This document shows, one piece after another, positions 1-9,632 of a stretch of DNA of 64,000 bases. A program made the translations under genes and the position numbers. Numbering within the stretch: the first letter of the stretch is position 1; the number at the start of each line of letters is the position of its first letter. Below the pieces are notes generated by a model. It was not told where the DNA came from, did not search any database, and saw only the letters and a list, made by a program, of their open reading frames with translations. Source of the DNA: an uncultured Roseobacter sp. (GTDB lineage Bacteria > Pseudomonadota > Alphaproteobacteria > Rhodobacterales > Rhodobacteraceae); contig NZ_CANLKW010000005.1 in the NCBI RefSeq assembly GCF_947491795.1, positions 1 through 64,000 of the forward strand, in the 5' to 3' direction.

Positions 1-920
<920 letters not shown>

Positions 921-1247
921 GACACACCCCTTCAAAAAGTGAGCCCTTATTGATGCAGAGAGGTAAAAAAAACGGAAAATTCCTGCGTTTTGGCCCGCTA
1001 TGGTTAATCTTTCCCTGCCGTCGCGCCGTGGCGCAAAACGTCATTCTTTCAGGTGGTCTGCCTCTGGTTTTCGCAGGTAACAGGGTGACTCTGTGTAACG
1101 CACGGGACGAACACAGGTTTACCTCCGTCAGGTGGACGGTGCATCGGAAACCAGCGGGACGCAAACGGTGTAATGGGTCAGATCGCGGTCGGGTCGCGAA
1201 AAAATGAAGGTCTTTTCTGGCTTCAGACTCCGAGCGCGTGCAGGCTG
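921..1247. other. Intergenic region: fecR promoter and possible mscS terminator
   Basis: No convincing gene lies here; the open frames are antisense shadows or lack family signal. The region must carry the promoter of the FecR gene. At 1199-1225, read on the minus strand just after the MscS stop, TGAAG and CTTCA halves separated by 11 bases are followed by six T residues, which could be a weak intrinsic terminator. Confidence 0.4.
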
Positions 1248-3551
1248 CTACGGCTCATCCGGGATTGGTTTCGGCGGGCCCGATGGCCCCTGGGATGCTT
1301 CCTGTGCTGCACCGGCCACGGCAGTGCGCTGCGCGTCTGTAAGGGTGTCGCCCCCTTCGATCTCTACCTTGACGTTGCGCTCGGCCATGCGGATGCCGTT
1401 GGCATCAAAAATGTCGCGCACTTTCTGATAAGCGTCCCGCCGCACCAGCCATTGCTCGCCCGGTTTGGTCATAAATTTTACACCGACGACCATGTTGAAC
1501 TCCTCCATGCGCCGCACACCCTGGGATTTGAGCGTGCTGAGGATAGAAGGGCCGTAGTGCTCGTTTGCGGCCAGCTCGGCACCGACTTTTTTGATGAGCT
1601 TTTTGACCAGTTGCAGATCCGTGTCAAAGGGCACACGGAATTCCAGCTTCATGATGACCCAGTCGCGGCTGTGGTTGGTCAGACTTTTCAGCTCACCATA
1701 GGGCACGGTATGGACTTTGCCGCGGTGGTGGCGGATGCGCATGGAACGCACAGATATGCTCTCAACTGTGCCCATCAGTTCGCCAACCTCAATATATTCC
1801 CCCAGCCGGAAGGCGTCGTCGATCAGGAAGAATATCCCGGCCACAATGTCCCGGACCAGCGATTGCGTGCCGAAACCGATGGCGATGCCCAGTATGCCTG
1901 CACCGGCGAGGATCGGGGCAATGTTGACCCCGGCGGCACTGAGAACGCTCAGCGATACCATGATCAGCAGGGCGACCATCAGGATGGTGCGCAACAGCGG
2001 CAGCAGCGTGATCATCCGCGCCTCTGGCCCGGGGGCCTGACCGTCAACAGGGGGCTCATAGTCCGCCACGCGCTTGTCGATCACCGTTTTGGCCCAGGTC
2101 CAGACCAGATCTGCCAGCAGCAGGGCGACAATACTGTCGATCAGCACTTCCAGGATGCGGCCCAGCACGCTGCGGTCGGCAGACAGATCAAAAATGTTCA
2201 CACCCCAGGCGGTGGACAGCAGCAACACACCCCCCATCAGAAAGATAAAACGCGCGGCGCGCTGAACGATGGGGCGGACCGTGGCATAAGGGTCTGCGAA
2301 CTCCGGCACCTCTGGCTGCGGCTCCCCCTCCTGCAGTTCGCCATCCGCTTCTGCGCGCACAAACGCATCCAGTGTGCTTTGTGCCTCTGCCATATGCTGG
2401 TCGTGCAGGGCTGCAGTCGACTGGTCAAAGAAATGGTCAATCCACGACTGCAACAGTCGCAGGCCCGGAATGGAGGCGCCGATCACAAGAACGGCCCACA
2501 TCAGGCCGAACATGCCCACCAGCCACAGCCCGAAAACCATGCCGACCAGAATAATGAGATAGTTCCGCCAGAATGTCAGGCGGCGCGTATCCGGTGCCGT
2601 TTCGCACATCTGCGGGACACGCCGGAACGCGGTCCAGATGCAGCCCCAGGTCACCAGAACGACCAGCAGGGCCACAGCCACCGTCTGCGCAAGTGCCACC
2701 GCCGCCAGACTGCCGCCGAGATCCATCTCGCGCATTGCGGCGACGCGGTTGAGCATGAACGAGACCACCAGACCGGCCACCACTGCAAAGGCCAGCAGGC
2801 GCAGGGTTTCATGAAGGTAACGTGCAACAGGCGTGCCATAGGGGACCAGTCGCAGCTCGGGCGCGAATGGCGCCTGCAGGAACAGCGACAGCGTCATCAC
2901 GATCCGGAAAACCAGGACCATTGCCAGAAAATCCAGCACCAGCGCCTCGATCAGCGGATGCCAGTCAAAGCTCTTGAACGCGCCGATACTGCCAACCGCA
3001 AAAACCCCAAGACCGGCAAAGATGATCGCAGCCCGGACCGCAGCCCCTGTGAGCTTTTCCAGGGGCGCATCCTTGGGCGCCTGTTCCATGCGCAGCAGCG
3101 GATAGCGCATATATTGCCTGTAGAGCCATTCCAGCCCCAGGCCGATCAGCAGAAAGGTCAGGATATAGGTCGCAGAGCGGACTTTCTGGGCATGCGACAG
3201 CTCACTGTTCCAGACATCGGCCATGAGTGCGGGCATCTGCGGCAGTATTTCCCAGGCCAGAGACAGGGACTGTACCCGTTGTGCGATGCGCGCCAGCTGT
3301 GCGTCGAGTTGCTCGCGCAGGGTCAGCACAGGGCCGGTGTCAATCTGCCCGGTTTCATCGGCACTGGTCTGCAGCCATTCCTGAATGCCCGGATCGCCCA
3401 GCAGACGCAGCAGTTCGCGCACATCATTCGGGGAGGGGTCCGGTGTCTCGGGCGCATCAGCCGGAGTGGTGCCAGGCACCACCTGTGCATCGGCTGTCCC
3501 CAGAAAAGACACCAAAGCCAGCGTGGCCATAAGCAGTCGCCAAAAACCCAT
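1248..3551 (-). CDS. MscS-family mechanosensitive channel, large multi-helix type
   Basis: A 767-residue inner-membrane protein of the MscS family, which opens under membrane tension to release solutes in osmotic downshock. It begins with a signal peptide (residues about 1-22), then a periplasmic part of about 120 residues, then roughly ten membrane helices. The MscS core lies at about residues 490-690: the pore-lining helix is Gly/Ala rich (ILAGAGILGIAIGFGTQSLV), followed by the beta domain (GTVESISVRSMRIRHHRGKV, VPYGELKSLTNHSRDW). At 767 residues it is much longer than E. coli MscS (286) and closer to the YbiO/YbdG-like large channels. ATG at 3551 overlaps the upstream stop in TGATG, so it is translationally coupled to the ferredoxin membrane protein. 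A GTG three bases upstream is an alternative start. Confidence 0.88.
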   Translation of the reverse strand: MGFWRLLMATLALVSFLGTADAQVVPGTTPADAPETPDPSPNDVRELLRLLGDPGIQEWLQTSADETGQIDTGPVLTLREQLDAQLARIAQRVQSLSLAWEILPQMPALMADVWNSELSHAQKVRSATYILTFLLIGLGLEWLYRQYMRYPLLRMEQAPKDAPLEKLTGAAVRAAIIFAGLGVFAVGSIGAFKSFDWHPLIEALVLDFLAMVLVFRIVMTLSLFLQAPFAPELRLVPYGTPVARYLHETLRLLAFAVVAGLVVSFMLNRVAAMREMDLGGSLAAVALAQTVAVALLVVLVTWGCIWTAFRRVPQMCETAPDTRRLTFWRNYLIILVGMVFGLWLVGMFGLMWAVLVIGASIPGLRLLQSWIDHFFDQSTAALHDQHMAEAQSTLDAFVRAEADGELQEGEPQPEVPEFADPYATVRPIVQRAARFIFLMGGVLLLSTAWGVNIFDLSADRSVLGRILEVLIDSIVALLLADLVWTWAKTVIDKRVADYEPPVDGQAPGPEARMITLLPLLRTILMVALLIMVSLSVLSAAGVNIAPILAGAGILGIAIGFGTQSLVRDIVAGIFFLIDDAFRLGEYIEVGELMGTVESISVRSMRIRHHRGKVHTVPYGELKSLTNHSRDWVIMKLEFRVPFDTDLQLVKKLIKKVGAELAANEHYGPSILSTLKSQGVRRMEEFNMVVGVKFMTKPGEQWLVRRDAYQKVRDIFDANGIRMAERNVKVEIEGGDTLTDAQRTAVAGAAQEASQGPSGPPKPIPDEP

Positions 3552-4711
3552 CACGTTGCTGCCGCCGGCGCGTCACCGTCCCGGACAGTGCGCGCTTCGC
3601 TGAGGTTGGAGTAATCCGCCTCGATCACCCGTTCAACTTCCAGAGCACCCTCGCGGGGAATCAGCTGGCAGGCGAGCCGTTCATCCGGACCGGCCTGCCA
3701 GCGCGCGAGAACTTTCGCTTCTGCCTCGGACGGGGCAGGCAGGGCGTCCGCGCCGGACAGAACACGCACACGGCAGGTGCCGCAGCGCCCCCGCCCGCGA
3801 CAGATGCTGGCGTGCGGCAGATCGTTTTCGCGCACCATTTCCAGCAGCGTCAGCCCTGTGTCAGCCTCGAAAGTGGCGGGCCGTCGTCCGGTGTATGTCA
3901 CGCTGACACGTCCGCCGGCCTGCCGCGAAACCCGCAACCAGCGGGCCACCAGCACCAGCGCCACAAGGCCCAGTGAAATCTGTGTCGCCCGTCTGGGGCG
4001 CTCTTTGGCCTGAGCAATGATGCCGGGGATCATATCGGGATCCACCGTGGGGCCGGCTGCATTGGGATCGTTTTCCAGCACAAAGCCCTCGCCGCCTTCA
4101 TCGACAGGAATGATCTGGCGGCCAGCCTCGACATACCCCAGCATCGCCAGAATGGGCAGGGCGACGACCAGCGGGTAAAAGAAATTCATCACCCGGGCGG
4201 AACTGTCGCGGGCCTGCAGCCATGTGTACATGCCGATGGCCCCGTGAATCCACGCGACCACCAGCATCACCACCTGTTGCAGACCATCCAGCGGCGAGAC
4301 GACCCAGAACTGCCCCAGCACGATCATATAGGTTGGCTCCAGACCCAGATCATCGATGGCCATCACACCGAACACATGCATGCCCAGCAAAGGAATGATC
4401 AGCACCCCGGCTACCATCTGCGCCATATCATAGGCGGGCAGTTTCAGCGTGTTCCGGAAATAGAGCGAGCCCAGAGCCACCAGAAAATGCAGTATCAGCG
4501 AGGCCTGCAAAAGGATCTTGAGCGGCGGCACCGACGACCAGACCCCGCTCAGCATCCAGCGCCAGTCCTCCATCGCCTGCACGGAAATCAGCCCGAGGCT
4601 GAGATTTGCCAGATGCATGGTGATAAAGACGAACATCACCATGCCCGTCGCAATCATGATGCGCAGCCTGAATTTCGCGCCCCCGGCGCCAGCAGTTGCC
4701 GTGTCGGCCAT
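3551..4711 (-). CDS. Six-helix membrane protein with heme-b-like histidines and C-terminal [2Fe-2S] ferredoxin domain
   Basis: A 386-residue protein. Residues 15-260 contain about six hydrophobic helices with histidines placed inside or at the edges of four of them (H33, H75, H112, H156). This pattern recalls the diheme/heme-b membrane anchors of succinate dehydrogenase-like proteins. Residues about 268-365 are a plant-type ferredoxin domain with ligands C304-x5-C310-x2-C313 and C348. In proteobacteria this anchor-plus-ferredoxin unit is known as the front end of some class III adenylate cyclases. Here the protein ends without any cyclase domain and is coupled to an MscS channel gene (TGATG overlap). 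A redox-sensing or electron-transfer role is inferred; heme binding is a prediction from the histidine pattern only. Confidence 0.75.
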   Translation of the reverse strand: MADTATAGAGGAKFRLRIMIATGMVMFVFITMHLANLSLGLISVQAMEDWRWMLSGVWSSVPPLKILLQASLILHFLVALGSLYFRNTLKLPAYDMAQMVAGVLIIPLLGMHVFGVMAIDDLGLEPTYMIVLGQFWVVSPLDGLQQVVMLVVAWIHGAIGMYTWLQARDSSARVMNFFYPLVVALPILAMLGYVEAGRQIIPVDEGGEGFVLENDPNAAGPTVDPDMIPGIIAQAKERPRRATQISLGLVALVLVARWLRVSRQAGGRVSVTYTGRRPATFEADTGLTLLEMVRENDLPHASICRGRGRCGTCRVRVLSGADALPAPSEAEAKVLARWQAGPDERLACQLIPREGALEVERVIEADYSNLSEARTVRDGDAPAAAT

Positions 4712-4850
4712 CCGGGCATTCCCCTTTTCGCGTGTTCTGTGTCACGCGCAGTTTCAGTGCGGGAAGCCTGTGCCAATTCCGCGCCCGAGGTCAAGACAAC
4801 AGCCAGTTTAAATCAGACCGCACTGTTCCGGTACGGTCTGCGCTGACGGG

Positions 4851-7800
4851 CTATTCCGCGGGCGCGCGTGCGGGAAAGAGCGTTCTGATCGCCACGTAAA
4901 ACACCGGTGTCAGAAACAGTCCGAGGAATGTCACGCCGGACATCCCGAAAAACACGGCCGTGCCCAGTGCCTGTCGCATCTCGGCACCAGGACCTGTCGC
5001 CAACAGCAGGGGCACAACGCCGAGGATAAAGGCCAGTGCTGTCATCAGAATGGGCCTGAGACGCAGACGACTGGCGTCAACAGCGGCCTCGGCGGGTGGG
5101 CATCCGCGCTCTTCCTGCGCCTGTTTGGCAAACTCGACAATCAGAATGGCGTTTTTGGCGCTCAGCCCGACCAGGACGATCAGGCCCACCTGAGTCAGGA
5201 TATTGTTATCCATGCCCCGCAGCATTACACCGGCCAGCGCGCCCAGAACGGCCATGGGCACCACAAGGACAATGGCCACCGGCAGCGCCCAGCTTTCATA
5301 AAGCGCGGCCAGAAACAAAAAGGCGAACAGAATGGAGAAAGCAAAGATATAGGCTGCCGTGTCCCCCTGGTTGCGCTCCTGCAGTGCCAGTTCCGTCCAT
5401 TCAAAATCAACGCCCGGGGGCATCAGTGATGCGGCAAGTTCCTCCATGGCGATCAGTGCGTCACCGGTCGAGACGCCCGGCGCGGCAGAGCCCTGAACCG
5501 GCACAGACACCTGCTGGTTATAGCGCTGTACCAGCGCGGGACCCGCAGTATCAACGACAGAAACGAGCGTGCCCAGCGGCACCAGCGCGCCGGTCGCTGA
5601 ACGGACTTTGAGCGCTGTAATGTCCTCTACGTCGAGGCGGAACTGCTGATCGGCCTGGGCGCGGACCTGAAAGAGGCGCCCCAGTGCGTTGTAGTCGTTC
5701 ACGTAGGCCGAGCCGAGATTGATCGAAAGGGTCTCGAATATCGCTCCGATCGGGACATTGAGCATCTGTGCGCGCACCCGGTCGATCTCGAGATAGACCT
5801 GCGGGGACCCGGCAGAGAACGTCGTGAAAACCCCCTGAACGCTGTCCGACTGCGCCGAGGCCCCCATGATCGCATAGGCGGTGTTCAGCACGCGGCCCAT
5901 GTCCGCGCTTTCGTTTTCGCGCAGCTGCAGTTTAAAGCCGCCGCCATTGCCGACACCCCGTACGGCCGGGGGCGCAATCGCAATGATAAAGGCCTCGCGC
6001 AGGGCCTGCATCCGCCCAAAAAGCTGTCCGACAATTGCACCGGCGTTCAGCCCGCTTTCCGCGCGGCTCTCAAAACTGTCGAAGGTTGTGAAAATCACGC
6101 CCTGATTGCTGGCATTGGTAAAGGTTGCCCCGGAGAAACCGGCAAAGGCCACGGCATTGGTCACACCTGGTGTTTCCAGTGCGATATCTGTCGCCTGCCG
6201 GATCACAGCATCTGTCCGCTCCAGCGATGCACCGTCAGGCAGCTGCACCACGACAATCGCATAGCCCTGATCGGCATCGGGAATGAACCCGGTCGGCACT
6301 TCCTGGCTGATCCACCAGGTCACGCCCAGAAGTCCGGCAAAGACGGTAAACGTCAGCGCCAGCATCCGGACGGAGCCGACCAGCCAGGCAATGATGGCGG
6401 TATATCCGTCAGTCAGCCTGTCAAATCCCCTGTTGAACCGGTCCGAGACGGACGCCCCGAACCGCGCCAGTGGATTTTGCGGTGAACCGGTCGAATGGGG
6501 GCGCAGAATGGCCGCTGACAACGCGGGCGACAGGCTCAGGGAGTTGATGGTCGAGATGACCGTCGCAACAGAGATTGTCACGGCAAACTGTTTGTAGAAC
6601 TGGCCGGTTATCCCGGGCACGAAGGCTGCAGGTACAAAAACAGCGATCAGCACCAGCGAGGTGCCGATGATGGCGCTTTGGACCTCGTCCATCGTGCGCA
6701 TCGATGCCTGGCGCGGGGTCATGCCGTCCCGGATGTTGCGCTCGACATTCTCGACGACCACGATGGCGTCATCAACAACGATCCCGATGGCCAGGATCAG
6801 GCCAAAGAGGGTCAGCAGGTTGAGCGTATACCCCAGTCCCAGCATCACAGCGAAAGTGCCGATCAGCGATACGGGTATGGCCAGCAGCGGAATGATGGCG
6901 GTGCGCCAGCTCTGCAGGAAAACGATGATGACCACGACGACGAGCAGAACCGCCTCGAACAGGGTCTGGTACACAGCATTGACGGAGGATTCGATAAACT
7001 CGGTCGGGTTATAGACCACATTGTATTCCAGACCGGGCGGGAAATCCCCGGCCAGTTCATCCATGACGCTGATGATTTCTTCGGCTGAAGCCAGCGCGTT
7101 TGATCCCGGGCGCTGGAAAATACCCAGGGCCACGGCGGGTTTGTTGTTAAGGTATGAGTTGTTGACATAAGACCGCGCCCCGATCTCAACGCGGGCCACA
7201 TCACGCACCCTGACGACGCGGCCCTCTTCTGATGCGCGCACAATCACCCGCCCGAATTCGCGCGGGCTTTCCAGCCGGCCCTGTGTTGTGATCGTCACCT
7301 GAAACGCGCTGCCGCTGTCATTTGGCGGCGCCCCCAGAGAGCCGCCCGAAACCTGCACGTTCTGCTCGCGCAGCGCGTCGACGACATCCCCGGCGGTCAG
7401 CCCCAGAGACGACAGTTTGTCCGGATCCAGCCAGACCCGTGCGGAAAATTCCCGCTCGCCGAAAATCAGCAGATCACCGACACCATCAAGGCGCACAAGC
7501 CGGTCCCGCACCCGCGAGCGGGCATAGTTCGACACATAAAGCTGGTCAAAGCTCTCGTCAGGCGAGAGCATGTGCACAACCATCATCAGGTCGGGCGATG
7601 ATTTCGTTGTCGTTACGCCCAGTGCGCGCACTTCCTGGGGCAGGCGGGGCTCTGCAATGGCCACCCTGTTCTGCACCAGCACCTGTGCGGCATCCAGATC
7701 CGTGCCCAGCTCAAACGTGATCGACAGGCTCATGGAACCATCAGCGGTGGAGTAGGAGGACAGGTACAGCATCCCCTCGACACCGTTGATCTCCTGCTCA

Positions 7801-7994
7801 AGCGGGGTGGCGACGGTTGCCGCAATGGTGGCTGCATCCGCCCCGGGATAGTTTGCCCGCACCACAATCGACGGGGGTGCGATCTGGGGATACTGTTCAA
7901 TGGGCAGCTGCGTATAAGAGATCAGACCGACAATGGTCATAATCACGGAAATAACGATCGCAAAGATCGGCCGGCTGACAAAAAAGCGCCCCAT
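4851..7994 (-). CDS. RND (HAE-1 family) multidrug efflux inner-membrane transporter
   Basis: A 1047-residue proton/drug antiporter of the AcrB/MexB type, the pump subunit of a tripartite efflux system. It starts MGRFFVSRPIFAIVISVIMT, the classic HAE-1 amino terminus, and shows the two repeats of one plus five helices around large periplasmic loops. The proton-relay aspartates appear in the fourth helix (GIVVDDAIVVVENVERN), and the second half has the matching GLSAKNAILIVEFAK motif. Length equals that of AcrB (1049). It lies one base after the adaptor gene and is surely cotranscribed. No outer-membrane TolC-type gene is present in the window, so the channel must be encoded elsewhere. Substrates cannot be told from sequence. 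Confidence 0.95.
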   Translation of the reverse strand: MGRFFVSRPIFAIVISVIMTIVGLISYTQLPIEQYPQIAPPSIVVRANYPGADAATIAATVATPLEQEINGVEGMLYLSSYSTADGSMSLSITFELGTDLDAAQVLVQNRVAIAEPRLPQEVRALGVTTTKSSPDLMMVVHMLSPDESFDQLYVSNYARSRVRDRLVRLDGVGDLLIFGEREFSARVWLDPDKLSSLGLTAGDVVDALREQNVQVSGGSLGAPPNDSGSAFQVTITTQGRLESPREFGRVIVRASEEGRVVRVRDVARVEIGARSYVNNSYLNNKPAVALGIFQRPGSNALASAEEIISVMDELAGDFPPGLEYNVVYNPTEFIESSVNAVYQTLFEAVLLVVVVIIVFLQSWRTAIIPLLAIPVSLIGTFAVMLGLGYTLNLLTLFGLILAIGIVVDDAIVVVENVERNIRDGMTPRQASMRTMDEVQSAIIGTSLVLIAVFVPAAFVPGITGQFYKQFAVTISVATVISTINSLSLSPALSAAILRPHSTGSPQNPLARFGASVSDRFNRGFDRLTDGYTAIIAWLVGSVRMLALTFTVFAGLLGVTWWISQEVPTGFIPDADQGYAIVVVQLPDGASLERTDAVIRQATDIALETPGVTNAVAFAGFSGATFTNASNQGVIFTTFDSFESRAESGLNAGAIVGQLFGRMQALREAFIIAIAPPAVRGVGNGGGFKLQLRENESADMGRVLNTAYAIMGASAQSDSVQGVFTTFSAGSPQVYLEIDRVRAQMLNVPIGAIFETLSINLGSAYVNDYNALGRLFQVRAQADQQFRLDVEDITALKVRSATGALVPLGTLVSVVDTAGPALVQRYNQQVSVPVQGSAAPGVSTGDALIAMEELAASLMPPGVDFEWTELALQERNQGDTAAYIFAFSILFAFLFLAALYESWALPVAIVLVVPMAVLGALAGVMLRGMDNNILTQVGLIVLVGLSAKNAILIVEFAKQAQEERGCPPAEAAVDASRLRLRPILMTALAFILGVVPLLLATGPGAEMRQALGTAVFFGMSGVTFLGLFLTPVFYVAIRTLFPARAPAE

Positions 7995-7995
7995 C

Positions 7996-9123
7996 TCAGT
8001 TGCCCGCGACCAGAGGCAGCTCTGTCATCTCAGGTGTGACGACACTGCCGGGGCGGGCGCGGACAATGCCCTCAACCACGATGACCTCGGAGCCGTCGAG
8101 CCCCTCGCGGATGACGCGGTATCCGTCGATCCTGGGACCGGGGCGGACAGGGATCGGGATGACATTGCCCGCATCATCCACGCTCATCACCAGCCGTCGG
8201 TTCTGGTCTGCAACGACCGCATTGTCCGGCACCAGAATACCCTCGTAAGGCAGGGAGCCCGGCACATTCACCCGCCCGAACAGACCCGGTGTCAGGATTT
8301 CATCGGGGTTATCAAGGACGGCGCGCACCCGCATGGTACCGGTTGCCGCATCAATCCGGTTTTCCGAAAAGTCCAGAACACCCGGCAGCGGCGGAATACT
8401 CTTGTCCGACAGCGTTACCAGAACTTCCAGCCCGCCACCGCCCTCCTGCAGGGTCGCGCCACGTGCACGGGCATCGCGGGCATAGGCCAGGAAATAACGC
8501 TCATCGATATCGAAATAAAAGTAGATCGGATCAGACGAGACGATGGTCGTCAGCTGCGATTCATTTGCCTGAACCAGATTGCCGGGATCCACCAGCGTCT
8601 GCCCGATGCGACCCGACATCGGGGCGGTGATCTGCGAATACTCCAGATCCAGCTCGGCCAGCTCCAGGGCTGCCCTCGCCTGCTCCAGCGCACCCTGGGC
8701 AGAGAGATAGGCCTCACGCCTCGAATCCACCGCACTCTGGGCGATGTTGCCGTTGGCGATCAGCGCTTCCGCGCGCTGCAGCTGCTCCTCGGCGAAATCA
8801 AAAGTGGCCTGTGCGACGTCAATCTGCGCCTGGGCCTGTCGCAATGCCGTGCGGAACTGGCGCTGGTCGATGGTGTAGAGCAGCTGGCCCTCTTCAACCA
8901 GGCTGCCATCACTGAAATGAACATCCTCCAGATAGCCGGACACGCGGGCCCGGACCGTCACCTGCCCTTCCGCGTCGAACCGTCCGACAAACTCGTCGTC
9001 CTCGACAATTGTTTTCACCACCGGTTTCGCAACCGTGACCGGCGGCGGCCCGTTCTGCGCCAGGCTTTGTGATGACATGACCAGGGCCGTCAGAAACGCA
9101 GTTACAGGCAGGATGTGCTTCAT
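7996..9123 (-). CDS. RND efflux periplasmic adaptor (membrane fusion protein)
   Basis: A 375-residue adaptor that bridges the RND pump and an outer-membrane channel. I place the start at the ATG at 9123 because it begins a clean signal peptide (MKHILPVTAFLTALVMSSQS) and has a GGAAGAAG site six bases upstream; a 398-residue version from 9192 has no such support. Domain order is typical: a barrel-sandwich strand (FVGRFDAEGQVTVRARVSG), a helical hairpin rich in Gln/Ala (about residues 95-160), the second lipoyl half (YSQITAPMSGRIGQTLVDPG), then beta-barrel and membrane-proximal domains. It is the first gene of the two-gene pump operon. The divergent neighbour is a flavin monooxygenase and no local repressor gene is seen. 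Confidence 0.93.
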   Translation of the reverse strand: MKHILPVTAFLTALVMSSQSLAQNGPPPVTVAKPVVKTIVEDDEFVGRFDAEGQVTVRARVSGYLEDVHFSDGSLVEEGQLLYTIDQRQFRTALRQAQAQIDVAQATFDFAEEQLQRAEALIANGNIAQSAVDSRREAYLSAQGALEQARAALELAELDLEYSQITAPMSGRIGQTLVDPGNLVQANESQLTTIVSSDPIYFYFDIDERYFLAYARDARARGATLQEGGGGLEVLVTLSDKSIPPLPGVLDFSENRIDAATGTMRVRAVLDNPDEILTPGLFGRVNVPGSLPYEGILVPDNAVVADQNRRLVMSVDDAGNVIPIPVRPGPRIDGYRVIREGLDGSEVIVVEGIVRARPGSVVTPEMTELPLVAGN

Positions 9124-9632
9124 GTCATACTTCTTCCGGAGGTTGTTTTGCCCTTCCGACATTAGCGCGATGACCGTGCAATGCCAGCGCAAATTGAACG
9201 GAACGGTTCAGTTACGCATCAACGGCGGCCCATCGCCTGCTTCCGCCCCGACCGGTGACCGGAAACCGTGTGCACCCGCGTGGGCCGCCCGAGGCTTTGG
9301 CGCGACAGGGACAGCCGCTGTAGAGCGGCGCGAAACTGCTGTTTCCGGCCGGAGTGGGCAGACAGACGATACGGCAGGCATGCCGCTGTGCCGCGCTCAC
9401 TCTGCGCCCGGCCAGACGCTGGACGTCTGAGCTGTCTCAGACTGTCCGCTGCACCCGGCTTTGATAACATACGCCAGCGTACAGTTTGGCGCAGTGAATT
9501 CGCCATGATCCGCGTACCGTGCGCCCACGGCTCTGATTCACTTGCCAAGCGAAATAGTTAACGTCTAGGTTGAATGGACGGCACGGTAATTTCGACCGGA
9601 TACACCACAAACAAGATTGCAGGGATGGAAAT
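9124..9632. promoter_or_regulatory. Divergent promoter region between efflux operon and flavin monooxygenase
   Basis: About 510 bases without a convincing gene; short open frames here show no domain, signal peptide or plausible start. The stretch holds the promoters of both divergent units. An inverted repeat CGCCA-N10-TGGCG at 9472-9491 is a candidate operator, although five-base arms are short and could be chance. Confidence 0.4.

Noticed and set aside
1173..3614. An 813-codon open frame on plus
   Set aside because: It is antisense to the MscS gene, which has a clear domain. The plus frame is His/Gln/Arg-rich with no family signal.
9219..9548. A 109-codon minus frame in the efflux/monooxygenase spacer
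   Set aside because: No start signal, no domain, Arg/Ser-rich shadow-like composition in a likely promoter region.
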